DNA of 64,000 bases from Pithys albifrons albifrons (lineage: Eukaryota > Chordata > Aves > Passeriformes > Thamnophilidae): NCBI RefSeq assembly GCF_047495875.1, contig NC_092497.1:2399437-2463436 (forward strand). The letters run 5' to 3'. Position numbers and translations under genes: made by a program. The notes under the pieces were generated by a model. That model was not told the DNA's origin. It made no database searches and saw only the letters and a list, made by a program, of their open reading frames with translations. Below are positions 35,523 through 46,345 of this stretch, in pieces (position 1 is the first letter of the stretch; every line of letters begins with the position of its first letter).

Positions 35523-38109
35523 CAACAAAGACATTATGGATGGAGAGAAGCTTACAAGCCGTATGGACCACCTGCCACTCAGAAAGTCCATCTTTGTGGT
35601 CCACAGAGCAAGGCAAGCCTCACTGGGTATTTATTATTCCTGGACTGTAGTGGATGGGGCCTCACCCATATGGAAAAGTTGTTAAACCGTAATATATTGG
35701 CTTCCCATATGTTCTCATTTTTATCACAACAGCCCAGTCTGCTGCAGGAAGAAGTTCCCTCTGACAGGACTGATAGTTTCTTAAAAAATAAACAATGATC
35801 TTGCAGCTTCTATGCCCTCTACTGCTGTTCAACTTCCCATCCAGCTGTTATAACTGTTTTAAAATTAAGTGTACACCATGGAGATCTGTGGGTAGTTGAA
35901 ACCTGGAATGTGCTTTTGACTGGAGCTAATGAGTCAATGATATCCAGTCAGATGTATGCCACCCTAAGGCTTTCTGAGCAGTTACAGGACAATCTCCCAC
36001 TTGGTTTCACATAATTTTTGAGCTCGTTGTGTCTTCTTTCCTTTTTAAATCCCAGAGATCCTTGCAAGTCTGTGATCAGATTTTTAGTTGAAGAACAAGT
36101 ATGATTAATGGAAAACAAATCACATTTTCCAGATACCTCATATTGCATGTGAACATACCTGCCATTCATTCATCATCAGATCTTTAATACCACTCCTTTT
36201 CTTGTTGTGTTCCCTGCACTCACACCTAGTAGCAGCTGGAATTTTTTCACCTCTGTGTTTCTTAGAATTTTTAAGCAGGAGACCAAGCAGATCACTAGCA
36301 GAGACTCCCTGTTAACAATGATAAGGAGAACAACAAAAGGGAACATAAGGGAACAAAGTCCAGCAAGTGAACTGGTGAAAGCATAAGTTGTGAAAGCACA
36401 GCTCTATCTTGCAGGGTGAAATCCAGATGTAACTAAAGTAGCCTCAAACCCTGACATGGAGTGATAGAGCTCCTGTGTGCCCATGTATCTCAGGAACCAT
36501 TTTAGTGAAACAATTCTCTTGTTCCTCACAATCTCTTCCAGAGGTTTCTAAGTCCTTTTGCTGAGTTGATGGGATTCAGTTGGAGCAAGATTTCTTTCTT
36601 GGTCTTTGCAAATCATGTTCTGCACATTAAGATTCATTTTTTTTGTGTTACTTGCTGATGGTACCACACAGGGAAATGGAGCTGGAGTTGCTTGGTATCG
36701 CCACAAAAAGGGGAGTGGATGGTGGAACTTTAAAGTTGTGTCAGGGGAACTGTGATTTTCAATCAACATTTCTGAATATGCATATTACAGAGTATTACAT
36801 AAATAATGCCTCCATTAAATGGTGTGCAGTGCTTGTCTACATGAGTAAAAATGGAAGGAGCTTTTTATTCAGTTCAATTTTAATCAAATTCTACAGAACA
36901 GTGTTTCTATGGCCTATTTAAAATTTAAACAAAGGCAGAATAGCTCCCTCTACATCTATACCCTCTTACTATTGTCACAAGAAAAGAACAAGTAAAAGCT
37001 AAAAGAAGCCCTTACAATCCCATTGACATTGGCCAGCTGCAAGCTGCAGAGATATTTTAACCTCACTAAATAACTGTATGAAATGCCTTTTCCTTCTATT
37101 TTGGGGTTCTAAAGAGCCTGATGAAACGATACCTGGAGAAAGTGGCCAGTCCTATTGTTTGTGAGATATCTCTGTGGATTCTTAATAGCAATTTTGAATA
37201 CTAAGCAGTTGCCCTGGTGCCTGTTGTGAGATCCTCAAAAATCTGCTCCAAAGTGAAAGAGACAAAAGAGAATGAATGAAATCAAATTGAGTTGTAGCAG
37301 GGGACAGATGGGACCCACTCACTAATGTAACCTGGCCTATTCATGATATTCTCTTCCATGCAGAACAAGGTTCTAGTACTTGGAACTAAGATGGAAATGG
37401 TATATAGTTCCCAAGATCTGCTTTACACTGATGTTGGGCTCCACTATGAAGGCATTTAAACAAAAAATTTGAGTAGTTTAATTTTATTTTATTTTATATT
37501 CTCTTTCCAGGTAAAACCTGGTAACTCAAACTCAAGGGCTGTCATGGGAATTGGGCTGCTCTTTTTAATGGAAAAGTTTTCTTGGATGCACTCAGAGGTG
37601 AAGTTGAAAAGACTTTAACCAGCAAGGTTTTAAGTAACTGCTAGTTGGGTCTTACCAAACTTTCCCTGCTTTTTGTGTAATGTCAGACCTTCTACACATA
37701 AGATAGATGTGAAAAAAAGAGATGCCACTTCAGTGGTCGATACTTAATTTGAAAATCATTTCTCTCTTCCAAGTCATATGCTGCTTGTTAGCTGATTGTT
37801 GATGCTTGGAAGGTTGGCTTTTATTAACAGTGCCAAAAATTTGACACCCAAAAGTAACGTTTTCCCTTCTTGGCTCAGGTCATTGGGACTGCCATTTGTG
37901 GACTGTAGTAAAACAGATGCCTTCAGCTAAACTCTTTGTTTCCAGTCGTATTATTCATATGTAGGGCATGGGGTTATGATTGTATTTTTGCCCTCAGAAT
38001 CTCCCAATTCTACAGCATTGCAGGTCTATGCAAAATAAGGAGTTTCAGCAAGAATTAGTTGCAGCAGATCTTGCTACTCATCCTCAGAAAATAAAGAGCT
38101 GGAATGTCA
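35523..38109. other. Unique AT-rich sequence
   Basis: 2.6 kb without a recognised element. It contains a (TTTTA)n run at 37480-37496. 37780-37980 is low-repeat with 'aaagtaacgttttccc' and could be a regulatory block. Frames up to 92 codons have no domain. Confidence 0.5.
37480..37496 (+). repeat. (TTTTA)n short repeat
   Basis: About three ATTTT units inside an AT-rich context. Confidence 0.8.
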
Positions 38110-38498
38110 GAAGACTGGAATACGTCTCCTATGGAGAGGGGCTGAGAAAACTGAGCTTGTTCAATCTAGAGAAGAGAAGGTTCCAGGGAGACCTTAGAAC
38201 TCCTTCCAGCACTTAAAGGGGCTCCAAGACAGCTGGAGAGGGACTTTGAACAAGGCTTCAAATTGACACAGGGAAGGTTTATATTCAGAAGTAACTGTTG
38301 GCTGCGAGGACAGTGAGGCCCTGGCACAGGTTACCCAGAGGCCCTGTGGCTCCCCCATCCCTGGAAATATCCAAGGCCAGGCTGGATGGGGCTTGGAGCA
38401 ACCTCGGCTGGTGGAAGGTGTCCCTGCCCATGGCAGGGAGATTAGACTCAATGACTTTTATAGTCCCTTTCAACCCAAACCAGTCTATGGTTCTATGG
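38110..38498 (+). mobile_element. CR1 LINE 3' fragment, about 390 bp
   Basis: Extends further 5' than most copies: 'agactggaatacgtctccta', 'ggggctgagaaaactgagct', 'gctccaagacagctggagag', then 'cagtgaggccctggcacagg', 'gaaggtgtccctgcccatgg' and a final 'ctatggttctatgg'. Frames on both strands here (77-88 codons) are CR1. Confidence 0.95.
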
Positions 38499-41140
38499 CT
38501 GTTGTTCCTGTCACTCATAAATAAGTTTGCTTATTTTAGCAAACTTGCAGAAATTAAGTATTAAAGTGACATGGGGCTTCATCAGGAAAACCATTCAGCA
38601 GCTTGCTGGAGCTGAAACAGGGTCTAGGCAATGAATGGAGGATTTTACAACTTGATTTGCAGAGTGTCTCCTGGTCCACCATGAATCATTTGCAGTGCTC
38701 TGTCACCCTTGGGTGTCATATTTAGCAGAAAAACCAAGCTACTGGCTGCTGTTGGATAGCTGTGGAAGAGAAAACTTCAGTTTCTAAACAGTCTGATTTT
38801 TCCATTTCCTCATGACCCTCCCAGAGTAAAAAACCATCAAAACCCACACACAACGTATTGCATTTATTCAAACTTTTGCAGGAGAGAGTGGATTGGCTTG
38901 TTTGTTTGTTTCATTTCATACTTCCATATTCCACCCATGGAGAAATCTTGCTGGTAGGGAGGATAAACAAACAACCAACCAAACAACCCAAACACTGGGC
39001 CTCTAGGAGCCGTTGTTATTTATTTCCACAATTAGCAGTCGAGTTCTGGTGCTGTGCCCAGAGAACTCCTCTCATTTTTCAGCGTGTCACTCTGTGAACA
39101 ATATGCTTTTAGGAATTGAGGATTAAGGCGGCTGATTGTGGGTGGTTTATGAAACTTTTTATGGGAAGCCATATAGCCAAACCTTTAGAGAATCAGACCA
39201 TCATTTTAATGGGCTTATGTTGTGTACAAGACTGTTCAGTAAGATATTTGCACAGTACAGAGCATCTTGATAAAGAACATGGATTAGTCAGGGATTCTGT
39301 TGCCAATGGATGCTGTGGGCTGTTTTCTGAATTAGCTATGAGTGGTGCTGAGAACAGCCTGAGGGTGGATGCCCTTCCTCCTTAAGGATGCTGAAATGGT
39401 CAGATTCTTGTGGGGAAAACATCTACTTGTGAAATAAACTTAAAATAAACTCTCTTATAGATGTAGAGAGAAGAAGGCAACTCTACTCATCAGAGATGGT
39501 CCAGAGTCACCAGTTCACTCAGCAGGATTACATTAGGAAGAGGTCATCACAGCCACAAAATCTGTTTGCCTTTCATTTGCCTGTATGAAAAGCACATATT
39601 TCTATTTACCAGCAGGAAAACAGAGATTTCAGAGAGTGCAGTCACCTCGTAAAATCTGCAGGCACTCAGCACCTTCCAGGATTCTGTCAAGTACTTCAGC
39701 TGTGACAGAGGGATGAGTATTTAAGGCATGGATCTATAGCATACCATTCAGATTTACCAGAGATGTCATCCTCTGCCCGGGTTGTTAAAGGTATTGATTA
39801 ATTGCCTATTGTTAAAGTTATCGATTGATGAAGCTGTAGTATAAATACTGGCACTCTCAGTTACTCTATACAGATTTTAACCTGAGGACTCAAATATTTC
39901 ACCTCTTTTTGTATTTGTAAATCATGGGTGTTTCATGCCAAATTCCCACTGTCCATTCTTTTAAACCTCTTTAGGACCCCCTTAAGCATCGTTTTGAATT
40001 AAGGAATTTGCAATGAAACCTCATCTCTGTGCTGTGCTGCAGGTATTGGGACCATATTGATGTTCAGTTCCCTTCCAGAGAGTACAGGAGCATTTTTAAA
40101 ATCAACTTTTAATGTGCAACCAGTAAATTGTCATCCACCTTTCAGGATGAGCAAAGAGCAAAAGTGGTAAACCAAACCAGGAGTCATCCTCCCAGGATGA
40201 ACAAAGAAGCCAATTCTCTGGATGGAGCTGAGCTTTCAAACACACCTGGGAGCTGAAGACCCGATGAGCCCTGCTATAAATCTTATAGAGAAAAACCTCA
40301 TTTTTATTGTGTCACCTACTTTCAACAATGTTGTTGGTACATTTGAAAGGAATCCTGACAAACATTTCTCCCAGAGCCTTCAAGGTCAATCCACCATCAT
40401 CATTATCAAATTGTTGCAAGACACTCCATGTTGATTAACCAACATTATATTTAATTAGTGTGTGAGTGGCACTTCATCCTGCTTATTGTCAGAAATCCCT
40501 TTATCTTGCTATTTGCATTGCAGAGTTTTTAATTAGGATATGTGTAGGGAATCTCTTAATGATCTCCTGTCTGCATAACCATCCAGGCTGTGCTCAGTTG
40601 TCGCTACATCTCCAGAGGGTGCTTTGCCACCACAGAAGAGAAACTTGTATTTCCTCAGTTGGGGGTTTGGAAGCATGAAGTTGCTTTGATAGCAGCTCAA
40701 CCTGTCAGAGATGTGTGTAAGCGGGATACAGTCAACAGTCTGGGCACTACTGCCCAAAGTTTCAACATTGTCCTAGGAAATACACATTTCCTACTGCCCA
40801 ACACAAAACCTTTCCAAGTGGAACTTATTTCCCTGTTCATCATTACCAACAAGTCTTTGTAATAACATTTCAAGTAGCCTTATTATTCTGTTTGATTTCT
40901 CCTTTGAATTTAACATTTGCTGGACCAAATAAGCTCCTTGCTCAAGCCCTCCTTGCAGCCCTGTTCCTCAGACTGACCATCTTGGGAACCTTTCAGTAAA
41001 CAGATTTCTCAACAATTGTCTTGATATCAACTGCAGTTAAGAAAACTTAGAAGGGGTAAGGGGTAGTTACAGGTAAAGTGAAAGAAAAAAACTGTAGGAA
41101 GGTGATCCATTGTTATCAACAAAAATGAGAGTTTTCATCT
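38499..41140. other. Unique sequence with two regulatory-looking patches
   Basis: No mobile element recognised. 39782-39830 contains a 27-bp-offset repeat with ATTGATT/CGATTGAT cores. 40440-40550 contains an octamer and two TAATTA sites (listed separately). The 89-codon frame at 39116-39385 and others lack domains. Confidence 0.45.
40440..40550. promoter_or_regulatory. Candidate enhancer patch: octamer plus homeodomain sites
   Basis: Perfect ATTTGCAT octamer (POU-factor site) at 40511-40518, TAATTA at 40452-40457 and TAATTAG at 40530-40536, in a low-repeat AT-rich context. These motifs are common by chance in AT-rich DNA. The clustering is what is noted, and function is inference. Confidence 0.28.
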
Positions 41141-41239
41141 TTGAGCAACTTGGTCTAGTGGAAGGTGTCCCTGTCCATGGTAAGGAATTCGAATGAGATG
41201 ATCTTGAAGGTCTCTTCCAACCAAAGCCATTCTGTGATA
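41141..41239 (+). mobile_element. Short CR1 3' end
   Basis: Runs 'ttgagcaacttggtctagtg', 'gaaggtgtccctgtccatgg', 'gatgatcttgaaggtctctt', 'ccattctgtgat'. About 100 bp retained. Confidence 0.93.
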
Positions 41240-41608
41240 ATTTCTTAGCCACCTCTATGTCATAATAAGTGGTTATTTAGATTTCTCCTCCAGCGCATGA
41301 AGAGAGGAAATCTCCATGGAAAGCTGTTCCTCTCTTCATCTTTGACATCCTCTTCAATGGAATGAATCACTCTTTACATCAGTCTTCTGGCAGTGAAAGC
41401 TGTGACTGCTAGATCCAGAGAAAACCTGAATCACAAGTGGATTTTAGGACCCACCGCACCACAAAGAGTGAAAATAAAATAGAACGCATTTCTGGGAAGA
41501 ACAGAGGAGTGCAAAGGCATCAAGAGAAGGCACCAATTCCCAAAGGAGCCTTTAATGACATTTCTGAAGCACAGAAAACCTGGATCAACACAGCTTTACA
41601 ACTATCAT
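41240..41608. other. Unique spacer between two convergent CR1 ends
   Basis: About 370 bp of non-repetitive DNA between a plus-strand and a minus-strand CR1, both with their 3' ends facing inward. No feature seen. Confidence 0.5.
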
Positions 41609-41766
41609 AGGATCATAAACCATGGAATGATCTAAGTTGGAAGCATCCTTTTAAGGTCACCTACTTCCAACACCCATGCCATGGGCACGGACACTTCCAC
41701 TAGACCAGGTTGCTCCCAATCCCGTCCATCCTGGCCTTGAGCACCACCAGGGATGGGACATCCAGG
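41609..41766 (-). mobile_element. CR1 LINE 3' end fragment
   Basis: Reverse CR1: 'taggatcataaaccatggaa', 'ctaagttggaagcatccttt', 'catgccatgggcacggacac', 'agaccaggttgctcccaatc', 'caccaccagggatgggacat'. Confidence 0.92.
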
Positions 41767-42685
41767 ATGTGGTTCCACTGTGTGTGCTGGTTTCTCAGAT
41801 ACACACCTGGGTTTGGCATTCATCCAGCTCAATTCAACAGCCATGGGTGAAACCACAACAGCCCTGATCAACCCATCTGGGATAGTGAACTACAAGGAGA
41901 TTAAATTACCAGATCCTGGCTGTGCCAGAGAGCTGTGCCAGAGCACCATTAAGAGGAGAAAAAAAACCTTTATTGTGATCAATAATCTCTTCCTTCTTCT
42001 TGGATTTCTTGTGCTAACCACCAAGACTTGTTAAGGCTTGTCAAGATGAAAGAGCTTTTTAGGAGGGGTCCACCAAATTATAATTGGGCATTTCAGTGGC
42101 AGAGGAGAAACAGAGGCACTGTGTACGTAATGCACACTGGAAGGAAAATAGTTTAAACTACTTGTACATGCTGATGGGTTCTGAATTAGTCGTAACTCAC
42201 TGGGACAAGATTTAGGCATTGCTACTGACAGCTCAATGTGCAGCAGAGGTCAAAAAAGTAAATAAGGCATTAGGCTCTGTTAGAAGGGGAGAGACAACAA
42301 AGAACATGCACAAAGGATTGAGCCTGTTCTTTAAATGCAGCTTTTGTTTCTTTGCCTGCTGGCCTAAAATTGGGGCTGTCCAGAGCAGGGAAGTGAAGAA
42401 AGACTGTCAACATCACACAGATTTCAGGAAAGGGGGAATCTCAAAGGGTATGCTGATGCCAGCCAAAGGGTGAGTTTAGCACACATCAGAGTAAATAGCT
42501 AATTTTCTTCTCCAGACCACAGGTTCTGGGTCCAGAAGTTTCTAACTCAAGGTAACAAAGTGAAATGCTGACATCATCTGGACTCTGAATTCAGGGATTC
42601 CTTGTTTTTCTGGAAAACTTCCACAACCTCAGACAAGTGCTCCATCTGCTCACAAAGAGGAAAGAGATTGGGGAGGTTTAAATGT
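41767..42685. other. Unique sequence, no feature recognised
   Basis: Non-repetitive. Frames of 62-93 codons have no domain. Confidence 0.5.
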
Positions 42686-42866
42686 GAATCACAGAATGGT
42701 TTGGTTTGGAAAGGACCTTAAAGCTCATCTCATTCCACCCTCTGCCATGAGCAGGGACACCTTCCACTATCCCAGGTTGCTCCAAGCCCCATCTAACCTG
42801 GCCTTGAACACTCCCAGAGATGGGGCAGCCACAGCTTCTCTGGGCAGCTGTGCCAGGGCCTCACCA
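42686..42866 (-). mobile_element. CR1 LINE 3' fragment
   Basis: Reverse CR1: 'gaatcacagaatggtttggt', 'ttggaaaggaccttaaagct', 'ctgccatgagcagggacacc', 'ttgctccaagccccatctaa', 'gatggggcagccacagcttc', ending in the 'tgccagggcctcacc' step. Low divergence. Confidence 0.95.
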
Positions 42867-43435
42867 AATCTCCAGAAAAATAATTGTTATTTCAGATGGC
42901 AATTGAATTTCTTTAGGTACAGGCAGAAAGAAGCAAAACCCCTGTAACTATAAAATACACTAAACTAATTATCAATGTTATCAATATAACCTATTGATTT
43001 ATATTAATAATTTATTATCAATAAATTACCCCTGTGCTTTGAATTTCATTGGTATGGAACAAGGTCCTGGAGTTCACAGCAGTGAAAAGTGAATGACAAA
43101 AGAGTTCACAGAGGAGGAAAATGAAAGCAACACATTTTTCTGTGTTCATTATGTGCATCTCAGATATGAAAATGAAAACCAAAAAAAACAAACAAAAAAA
43201 GAAGTGATATGCCTGTACAAATCAAACAAGGAACTTTCTCTGGTAAGCTTTAATTATTTGTATTTTATTTACAAACCTATATTGTAGCTCTACAGGAAGC
43301 ACAACACTTTTCAAAACAAAGCTCCTGCCCGAGGATTTTTTTTAAATTCATGAAAGAAGTCATTCTGCAAAACCACTGTGGGGCTGGGGCTGTCCACAAA
43401 GGAAAATATACAAATAAGTATTATCAAGTTCAGCA
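42867..43435. other. AT-rich unique sequence
   Basis: 42950-43030 is nearly all A/T and 43170-43205 is A-rich. No element end recognised and no gene supported. Confidence 0.5.
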
Positions 43436-43832
43436 TAGGGTTTTTCAGCCTGGAGAAATCTTCAGGGAGTCTTTAGAGCACTTTCCAGAGCCTGCAGGGG
43501 CTCCAGGAGAGCTGGAGAGGGACTTTGGAAGAGGGGGAATGGCATTCTCCCAGGCACTCAGCAATAGGACAAGGAGGCACAATGGGCTCAAGTTCTGCCA
43601 GGGGAAATTTAAGTTGGATATCAGAAAAAAATTCTTTGCAGAGAGAGTGCTCAGGCATTGGAATGGGCTGCCCAGAGAGGGGGTGGATTCCCCATCCCTG
43701 GAGGTTTTTCAACTGAGCTTGGCCGTGGCACTGAGTGCCATGATCTGGTAAAGGGACTGGAGTTGGATCAAGGGTTGGACTTGATGATCTTGGAGGTCTT
43801 TTCCAACCCAATCGATTCTATGATTCTATGAT
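43436..43832 (+). mobile_element. CR1 LINE 3' fragment, about 400 bp, intact terminus
   Basis: Starts at 'agggtttttcagcctggaga', passes 'gctccaggagagctggagag', 'ttctttgcagagagagtgct', 'ggaatgggctgcccagagag' and 'ggttggacttgatgatcttg', and ends in 'gattctatgattctatg'. The 133-codon plus frame (43350-43751) and the 112-codon minus frame are CR1 artefacts. A second CR1 follows within about 10 bp. Confidence 0.96.
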
Positions 43833-43841
43833 TACAATGAA

Positions 43842-44040
43842 AGAAAGTAGGTGTCGAATAGATATTGGGAAGAAGTTCTTCCCTATGAGTGTGGTGAGGT
43901 CCTGGCACAGGTTGCTCAGAAAAGCTGTGGCTGTCTCATCCCTTGAAGTGTTCAAGGCCAAATTAGATGGGGCTTGGAGCAACCTGGGATAAGTGTAAGA
44001 CATTCCTTCCAACAAGCCATTCTGTGTTTCTGTGATTCTG
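43842..44040 (+). mobile_element. CR1 LINE 3' fragment with internal deletion
   Basis: Runs 'gatattgggaagaagttctt', 'gtgtggtgaggtcctggcac', 'ggcttggagcaacctgggat', then jumps to 'cattccttccaacaagccat' and 'ttctgtgattctg'. The usual 'tgcccatggcaggg' segment between the last two boxes is absent. The type differs from the copy immediately upstream. Confidence 0.94.
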
Positions 44041-45369
44041 CTTTATTTTGGCCCTTGAACCTAAAAGTTGTTCTGTGACAGCTACAGGCCTGGGATCATC
44101 TGGGGTTTGTAGATTTTCTGGAATTATTTTTTCCTTCTTTTCTCTTGGTATGATCTAATTTTTTCCTCACTGCAAATCACAATTGTTTCTCCTGAAGTCA
44201 GAAGTTACAGCCCTAAAAAATCAGAGCTCATTCTGCTTCTGCAGAACAGGTGGGCAGGGTTCAGTCCTCCTGAGTGAATGATGCCTAAATAAAATTGAAC
44301 TCATGGGTTTAGAACAGTAGGAACAACACCAAAATTGCCATTGCCTCCCAGTTCCCTGCAGTGTGGCAGAGGTTTGCAGCCTGTGTGGTTCAGGTACTTA
44401 CCCACCCCACTCAACCCATCCCATTCAGCTGCCTCCTTCTCACACAGCTTTATTGCCCTCCTTTGTGCTCAGGAAACTGCAGGCTGTAAATTCACTGGAC
44501 ACAGGTTTAGCTCACTCTCATCTTCAGAAAGGGAGGAAAAAACCCTCTCTGAGCTGCAACCAGATGCAGCTGGATCAATACTGCAGTGCTGCAGCAGCCC
44601 TGGATGGGGCTTGCCCCAGACACCCCATTTCTCAGCTCCCCTGATCCCCATCAAGCTGATGAGCTGCCGTAGCCAAGGCTCTCGTGGAGAATGGAAATGC
44701 ATCCTCAAGAAGTGGAGTGGATCCCAAGTAATTAAATGTATAAATTAATTCTCCCCTTAAGATATGTTCCTCTCCCATTATTAGGTTTGTCTCGGGGAAA
44801 ATCCTTGGAGGATCTTCATAAAACTACCACTACTTCAAATATTGTCTTTCTAAAGCTTTTTTTCCCTTCTTCTTCTTTTTTTTTTTTTTTAGGCTTGATG
44901 CCTGCAGCCTGCAATTAAAATAAGTGACATGAAGATGTCTTTAAAATAGAGATCTATGAAAAAAATGAAAGGATTGTCTGTCAAAGGGTGAAAAATGAAA
45001 AATAGCAGTCTCAGATCTCTGAATGGATGAGTGGGGAAAATTCCTGTCCGTCCTAGCACCCAAAGGGATAAAACCCAATGATAGCTTCTCAACTGCTTAG
45101 CAGATAATGCATGTGCTGTTTTGATGCTAGTAATGTGTTTTTTACTTCTTTCTATCTGGGAGGAACGAATCAAATATGAGAAGTGCTGGGACATGATTTT
45201 CAACCCATTGCCTTTGATTAAGTGCTTTAACATGTGAGTCCAGAGACTTGCAATAATACTAATGGGGCATAAAGCACTATAAACAGGATGGGCCTACTTT
45301 GGTCCAAATGCCATTATCCTGGAATAAAAAAGAGCAGCAAATGTAATATGTCCACTGCTAACCTTTTTT
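44041..45369. other. Unique sequence with a poly-T tract
   Basis: No mobile element recognised. The 137-codon frame at 44335-44748 has no domain. A pyrimidine tract ending in 15 T lies at 44855-44890. Confidence 0.5.
44855..44890 (+). repeat. Pyrimidine / poly-T tract
   Basis: C/T-only stretch ending in 15 T, followed by AG. It resembles a splice acceptor but is more simply a T-rich simple repeat. Confidence 0.85.
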
Positions 45370-45560
45370 TGACAGGAAATTTTCTCTCCTGCGTGCATGC
45401 CATGAATTATGCTGTGTTTTGCCAAAACCATGAGCGATTGTTTAATTTCGTGTGAGGAAGTGTTTGCTAAGCTTGAACCACTTAGTTCAGTGCAATATTT
45501 AGCTCTAAAAATACAACAGTGTGAAGCAATATACGGATGCAAATGGCAATGTGGCTAGGC
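45370..45560. promoter_or_regulatory. Candidate conserved non-coding element with octamer
   Basis: Low-repeat block with a perfect ATGCAAAT octamer at 45537-45544 and retained CpGs ('ctgcgtgcatgcc', 'gagcgattgtttaatttcgt', 'atacggatgc'). There is no open frame with a domain. Inference from motif and texture. Confidence 0.32.
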
Positions 45561-46059
45561 TGGAAGAAAATTTCTTTTTATGCCAGGTTTGGGAAAAGGA
45601 GGCAAAGGCTGGTCAATAAATATTGAGGCAAGTTGTGTGTTGTTCAGTGATTTTAAATATAGGGAAAAAGTCCCCTGAAAATCCAAACTACTAATTTATC
45701 TGGAAAAGATAAGAGAAGTTAGAAACTTTGCTTAAGTTTGGTTTTAAAAGACATTGAAGAGTCTGCTGTGGTGACAAATCCTAGTGCAGACAAAGCAAGC
45801 CCTGCTGCCACACCAGTCTGTCAGGATGCTCCAGCACAGCTCTTTGGGCCTGGTTCCATGTCACTTCTAACTTTGTGCTACGTTTTATTGCTCTCAGCAA
45901 GTTGCAGATTGTCCAACTGTTCTGTCATTTATTGTAAACGGTTGCAAAAGCAAAAAAAAAAAAGAAGAAGGGCAAAAAAAAAATTCCACAACTCTATAAC
46001 ATAGTCCTTGGTGTAAATCAAACATTCCCTGTCATGTTGATAGCTTGTGTTAGTCTAAT
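45561..46059. other. Unique sequence, no feature recognised
   Basis: A-rich near 45950-45990. The 88-codon frame at 45738-46004 ends in the A-rich stretch and has no domain. Confidence 0.5.
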
Positions 46060-46345
46060 GTATTTTATATTACTCAAAAGCATTGAAACCCTGCAGCTTT
46101 CTTCATATAGGCCATTATGCGGTTATCATTAAATTGTCTTGCAAAGAACATTATCGGTAATTATAGCAGACACTAAAATCAAATGATCAGACTGGGACCT
46201 TTAACACCAAGAGGAACCATTAGAAGTTAATCAAATAAAAGGATGAGAATAATTATGTTAGGATTAAGCAGTAATATGCCAGAAGTTATATACTTTGCTG
46301 ACTATATATCTTTACTCCCAGCTTCCTGCCTCTCCTCTCGTTTGA
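46060..46345. promoter_or_regulatory. Candidate conserved non-coding element
   Basis: AT-rich but non-repetitive, with TAATTA at 46158-46163, CpGs in 'attatgcggttatc' and 'attatcggtaatt', and no mobile-element signature. Suggests a homeodomain-bound element. Conservation untested. Confidence 0.28.

Noticed and set aside
43350..43751. 133-codon plus-strand open frame
   Set aside because: Lies almost entirely inside a CR1 3' region. The apparent protein is a translation of CR1 3' UTR boxes.
44335..44748. 137-codon plus-strand frame
   Set aside because: Ser/Pro/Leu-rich translation of moderately GC-rich sequence with no domain. Overlapping frames are open too.
44855..44895. Strong splice acceptor
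   Set aside because: The pyrimidine tract is a T-rich simple repeat. The frame closes within 20 codons and no donor follows at exon distance.
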